A stretch of DNA of 64,000 nucleotides, from assembly GCF_038502225.1 (NCBI RefSeq), contig NC_091322.1:1552249-1616248 (forward strand), given 5' to 3'. The notes beneath the pieces are model-generated. The model saw nothing but the letters and a program-made list of their open reading frames with translations. It ran no database searches and was not told the origin of the DNA. The position numbers and the translations under genes are program-made. Position 1 is the first letter of the stretch. The number at the start of each line of letters is the position of its first letter. Of this stretch, positions 60,601 to 64,000 are shown one piece after another. This DNA comes from Cherax quadricarinatus (lineage: Eukaryota; Arthropoda; Malacostraca; Decapoda; Parastacidae).

Positions 60601-62720
60601 GTGATGGAAAACTCCAGCAATGATGTACGAGAAGTTATATTAAGCAAATTTAACTTAGACAATCAGAGAACTGACTGGGACAAAATTAACAAAGAACCAT
60701 TAGACATACCCTGGGACTCTGGCATGAACACCCTCAACCTTCACCAGTGCTTGGAAGAGCTGAAAACAGAAGCATACAAGGTCTACATTCAATAAGTACC
60801 ACTGAGAAACCATATAAAGATGATAGAAGAACATTCAAGAGGAAAAATGGCTACTGAACTGCTTAAAACATGAATGTTACAATGGAGGAAATGTAACCTA
60901 TTCAGTGAGATTACAAAAACAGAATAAAAATTTCAGCTGCTGTACCAGACAGAAGCAGTACAAAGGGAACAAAAAGATATCCAGGACATTGGAAGAAATT
61001 CCAAATATTTTTGTCTATAGGCAAAATCCAAGTTAAGAACTACCTGTAGAACTGGACCACTGAATACAGACGGTTGTAAGACGGCGATGAAAAATTAATT
61101 AATGAAATTCTAAAATCCCAATATAAGATGAATCAACGTTCAACAATCCGCTAAACTAAAGCAGCGTGGAGAATTCAGGAAAAAAAATTCATTACCCCCG
61201 AAGACCACATAGATCAATAACTGAAGCACTACTCCTGCAGAATTAAAAAAAAAAAACAGAAAACATACCCACTCATACAGCACCTGGACTGGATAAGTGG
61301 AATCCCTCTTTTTATAAGGAAATGCAAACTACCACTAGCACGAGGTTTCAGTATCGTTTGCAGAATTTAGATGTAGGTGAAATCCCAGAAATCTTAAAGA
61401 GTGCAGACATAGCTCCTTTGTATAGGGGAGGCACAGCCAGAAACTGCAGACAAGTAGCCCAAACATCCCACATCATAAATCTACGAAAAGGTGACGAGAC
61501 ACCAAATTACGAACATTATGGAACAGCACAGACTGCACAAACCAGACCAGCATCGATTTAGAGAGGGAAGATCATGCTCGTCTCAACTACTAAACCACTA
61601 TAATAGGATTACGGAGGCACTGGGAGAAAATTTAAACACAGATGTAATGTAAATGGATTTCACAAACGCTTTTGACAAATGCGATCATGGGATGACTGAA
61701 CACCAAATCAGGACGACAGATATAACTTGGGAAATATAGTAAATGGATATTCAACTTTCTGACAGATAAAACACAGAGTGGTAGTAAACATGGCAAAATC
61801 CAGTATTAGTAAAGTAAAAGAACTCAGTACCCCAAGAAATATTGCTGGTACTTTAAACGTTTAGTTTCATACTGGACATAACCCCACTCCACAGTTTTGT
61901 ATCATTTGTGAATGATAAAATAAGCATAAAAATCACCTCAGTAAAAGATAAGACCCTACAAGTGTAAAATATATGCAAAGTATTCAGTGGGCTGTGGAAA
62001 ATAACATGACTTTCAATGGTGACAAGTTCCAACTGTTTAGATATGGAAAGAACACACAAGAGAAACGCCAATTAGACCGAAAGGAATATGTGAAAGACCT
62101 GAGAGTAATTATGTCAGCTGACTTTCCTTTCAAAGAACACAATGAGGCAAATGTCATGACAGCCAAGAAAATGATGAGGTGGAAAACGAGAACGTTCAAA
62201 ACATGGAAAACAGTGCCAATGAAGACACTTTTTAAATTGCTTGTGATCTCTCGCTTGGAGTACTGTTAAGTGCTGACGACCCTGTTCAGGGCAGGAGAGA
62301 TATCACAGCTGGACCAGATTCAAAGTGACCCACATAAGAGCCAATAAATTTAGCATTTAAATTTTTGGGAATGACTCAGTCCTAAATATGTACTCACTGG
62401 AATGGAGGAGAGATACACCATACACTCCAAATTTTCACAATGCCATAAATAGACTAGTGTGAAATATGAGAGAATGCTTAGTAAAAGGCAGCGAGTGGTG
62501 CCATGGAGGCAATAAGAAAACACTATCAACATACGTGATCTCAGACTGTTCAACATCTTGCCAGAGGATATTAGAAACACTGCTGGAACAAGTGAAGAAG
62601 TCTTGAAGAAATAAGACAATTTTCTCACCAAATACCGGAACAATCAAGCTGTGATGGATACGAGGATAACAGGTTGGCTGACCATCTGACCATGCCTGGC
62701 CAAGAGCAGGGCTGCGAGGG
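60601..62720 (+). pseudogene. LINE family 2, long decayed copy in plus orientation
   Basis: Broken frames give the linker with KLRTTCRTGPLNTDG, the RT start VGEIPEILKSADIAPLYRGG, pieces of the palm, then MTFNGDKFQLFRYGKN, VKDLRVIMSADFPFKEHNEA and FKLLVISRLEYC. The tail has AATCAAGCTGTGATGGATAC. Many stops. It ends about 40 bp before the FRMD4A-like exon at 62758. Confidence 0.75.
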
Positions 62721-62757
62721 TAGGAAAACTCTTGAAATCCACCTAAGATGTACTTAC

Positions 62758-62841
62758 CAGTATTGAAGAGACGGGTGGTCACGGATGACGCTCGTCGGGA
62801 TCAACTGGTTCTTCTTCAGCTGAGTTCGCATACACGACTCA
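62758..62841 (-). CDS. FRMD4A: FRMD4A-like, FERM F2 lobe exon
   Basis: The acceptor TTACTTGCAG is right of 62841 and the donor GTAAGTA left of 62758. The 84-bp exon reads ESCMRTQLKKNQLIPTSVIR, then DHPSLQY and a split Cys (TG|T) completed by the exon at 28180. Vertebrate FRMD4 has '.DLKKL..LPT...KEHPSLAYC.' at this place, directly before the segment encoded at 28115-28180. Phase 2 on both sides. An ATG upstream in the same frame is intronic. Confidence 0.88.
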
Positions 62842-63212
62842 CTGCAAGTAAACAAGAATAATACCAGTGTACACAACACACACATGGCGCACGCACGCGC
62901 TCGCAAAAAAAAAAAATTAATGTGAAGATCTGGGATCATGGTCCTGCATCTAAGTCAGTTACTGTTGAAGGGTTTAGATCGTTTGACCCAATGAATCGCT
63001 TGTGTGGAATAACTAAATGCTCTGGATGTCTTACTACTGGAAACTTCTCTGAACCTGACTGACCACCTGAGAACGTGTTGCCAGAGCTACAAGAATGACT
63101 TCAGCTTTATCACCAAGTTTCATTTCTAGAGGGAGTTTTGTAAGAGTAAAAATGAAAAACAGTGACCAGTTAGTGGGAACATTCTTCGTTTAAGTTCCTG
63201 AATGTTGTTTTG

Positions 63213-63312
63213 NNNNNNNNNNNNNNNNNNNNNNNNNNNNNNNNNNNNNNNNNNNNNNNNNNNNNNNNNNNNNNNNNNNNNNNNNNNNNNNNNNNNNNNN
63301 NNNNNNNNNNNN
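63213..63312. other. Assembly gap (100 N)
   Basis: Exactly 100 unknown bases, the usual placeholder for a scaffold gap of unknown size. An upstream FRMD4A-like exon could lie in it. Confidence 0.98.
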
Positions 63313-63409
63313 GATCCAAATGATTTTGAGCTATCCTTCCCGTCCGTCCATTTTCACTTCTTCGGATCAAACGTGATTACCTCCCATTTCCAGACGCAGC
63401 CCGGTCCTA

Positions 63410-63610
63410 AGCCAGGCGTCTGGTGCTTGCCTGGTCAACCAGGGTGTCGCCCATTATTTTTCCAGGGTTTATTTCACACATTCTCCCAGCTCTCTCCAGT
63501 ATGTTATGACAGTGTGCAGATTTGGGACCAGACCCTCGAGCACCTTCATGTATACATTTTCATGTATCTCTCACTCCTGAGATCCAGCGAGCACACATTG
63601 AGGTCTTGAG
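63410..63610 (-). mobile_element. LINE 3' tail fragment (family 2-like)
   Basis: It contains, inverted, CTGGTTGACCAGGCAAGCAC and GGTCTGGTCCCAAATCTGCA, both parts of family 2 3' regions. From 63620 to the end I see nothing I can name. Confidence 0.5.
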
Positions 63611-64000
63611 GAGTACACCAGTACTGAAAATTTGAAGCAGATTCTCGGAAGAAGTTTTCTCATGTTATGAATGAAATAAAAACAAAAAGTTGGAGAAAGG
63701 AAAAACCCAAGTAAAAAAAAAAAAATCATGCAGCCACATAAAGGTCACCGATGGTGGATACCTGACTATCTATAAAATTAACCGTGATCAAAATAACTGC
63801 TGTGATTGCTTCTTACAACACCTCTCCCGGGTGTTTACTCAACCATGTTTACAATTAAGGAGGCAGCAACTGAAGAAGCCAATGTTTACAAGTTAGACCT
63901 CAAAATATCTTCTGGGTGCCAGAGGTACCCTAAATACACCTCCAGCGTATGGGAAGCTATTTCTTAGTACTAACAAACAACACTCTGTGACCCACACCAA

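Overview
The window reads as a piece of a decapod-crustacean-like nuclear genome. Genes are split by large introns, and most of the sequence is old transposable elements, dinucleotide microsatellites and satellite arrays. The element types (CR1-like LINEs, Penelope-like inverted repeats, TTAA and TA MITEs, tRNA-derived SINEs) and an arthropod-like FRMD4 protein point that way. The species assignment is inference from memory of crustacean repeats, not a database result.

One host gene can be supported. It lies on the minus strand and runs from about 10.9 kb to beyond 62.8 kb. Ten exons with matching splice sites and a continuous reading phase encode about 1,150 residues of an FRMD4A/FRMD4B-type scaffold: the end of FERM lobe F2, lobe F3, the CUPID (DUF3338) cytohesin-binding region and a long serine- and histidine-rich tail with stop codon and poly(A) signal. 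Exons, 5' to 3': 62758-62841, 28115-28180, 23738-23959, 21438-21579, 18983-19124, 18555-18820, 17932-18205, 15207-15537, 13435-13749, 11050-12661. The N-terminal FERM exons must lie to the right of the window. A possible cassette exon is at 22040-22147.

Left of the gene (1-10.7 kb) are a Tigger-like element, two TTAA-flanked elements and a chain of seven CR1 3' fragments, all in one orientation, with (GT)n tracts between most of them. The small introns at 12-28 kb hold MITEs, SINE inverted pairs and a Penelope-like palindrome.

The 34.6-kb intron between 28180 and 62758 holds nearly everything else: a Tigger element with a LINE endonuclease fragment (29.0-29.8 kb), a 55-bp minisatellite split by a CR1 insertion (31-32.4 kb), LINE and hAT pseudogenes (33.5-37.9 kb), a cluster of Penelope-like elements (39.2-46.7 kb), a 29-bp array (40.0-41.6 kb), nested LINEs (48-53 kb) and a 48-bp satellite of about 124 copies (53.0-58.9 kb). 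A 100-base assembly gap is at 63213-63312.

The most interesting signal is a hammerhead-ribozyme-like RNA module in the Penelope-like elements. It occurs in four sequence families that keep the same secondary structure. The normally fixed 3-8 core base pair appears as C-G, U-A and G-C, and AATAAA follows directly. Several of these elements have intact 10-14-bp target-site duplications. Long open frames over the 29-, 48- and 55-bp arrays and over the (GT)n tracts are by-products of repeat structure and are not called as genes.
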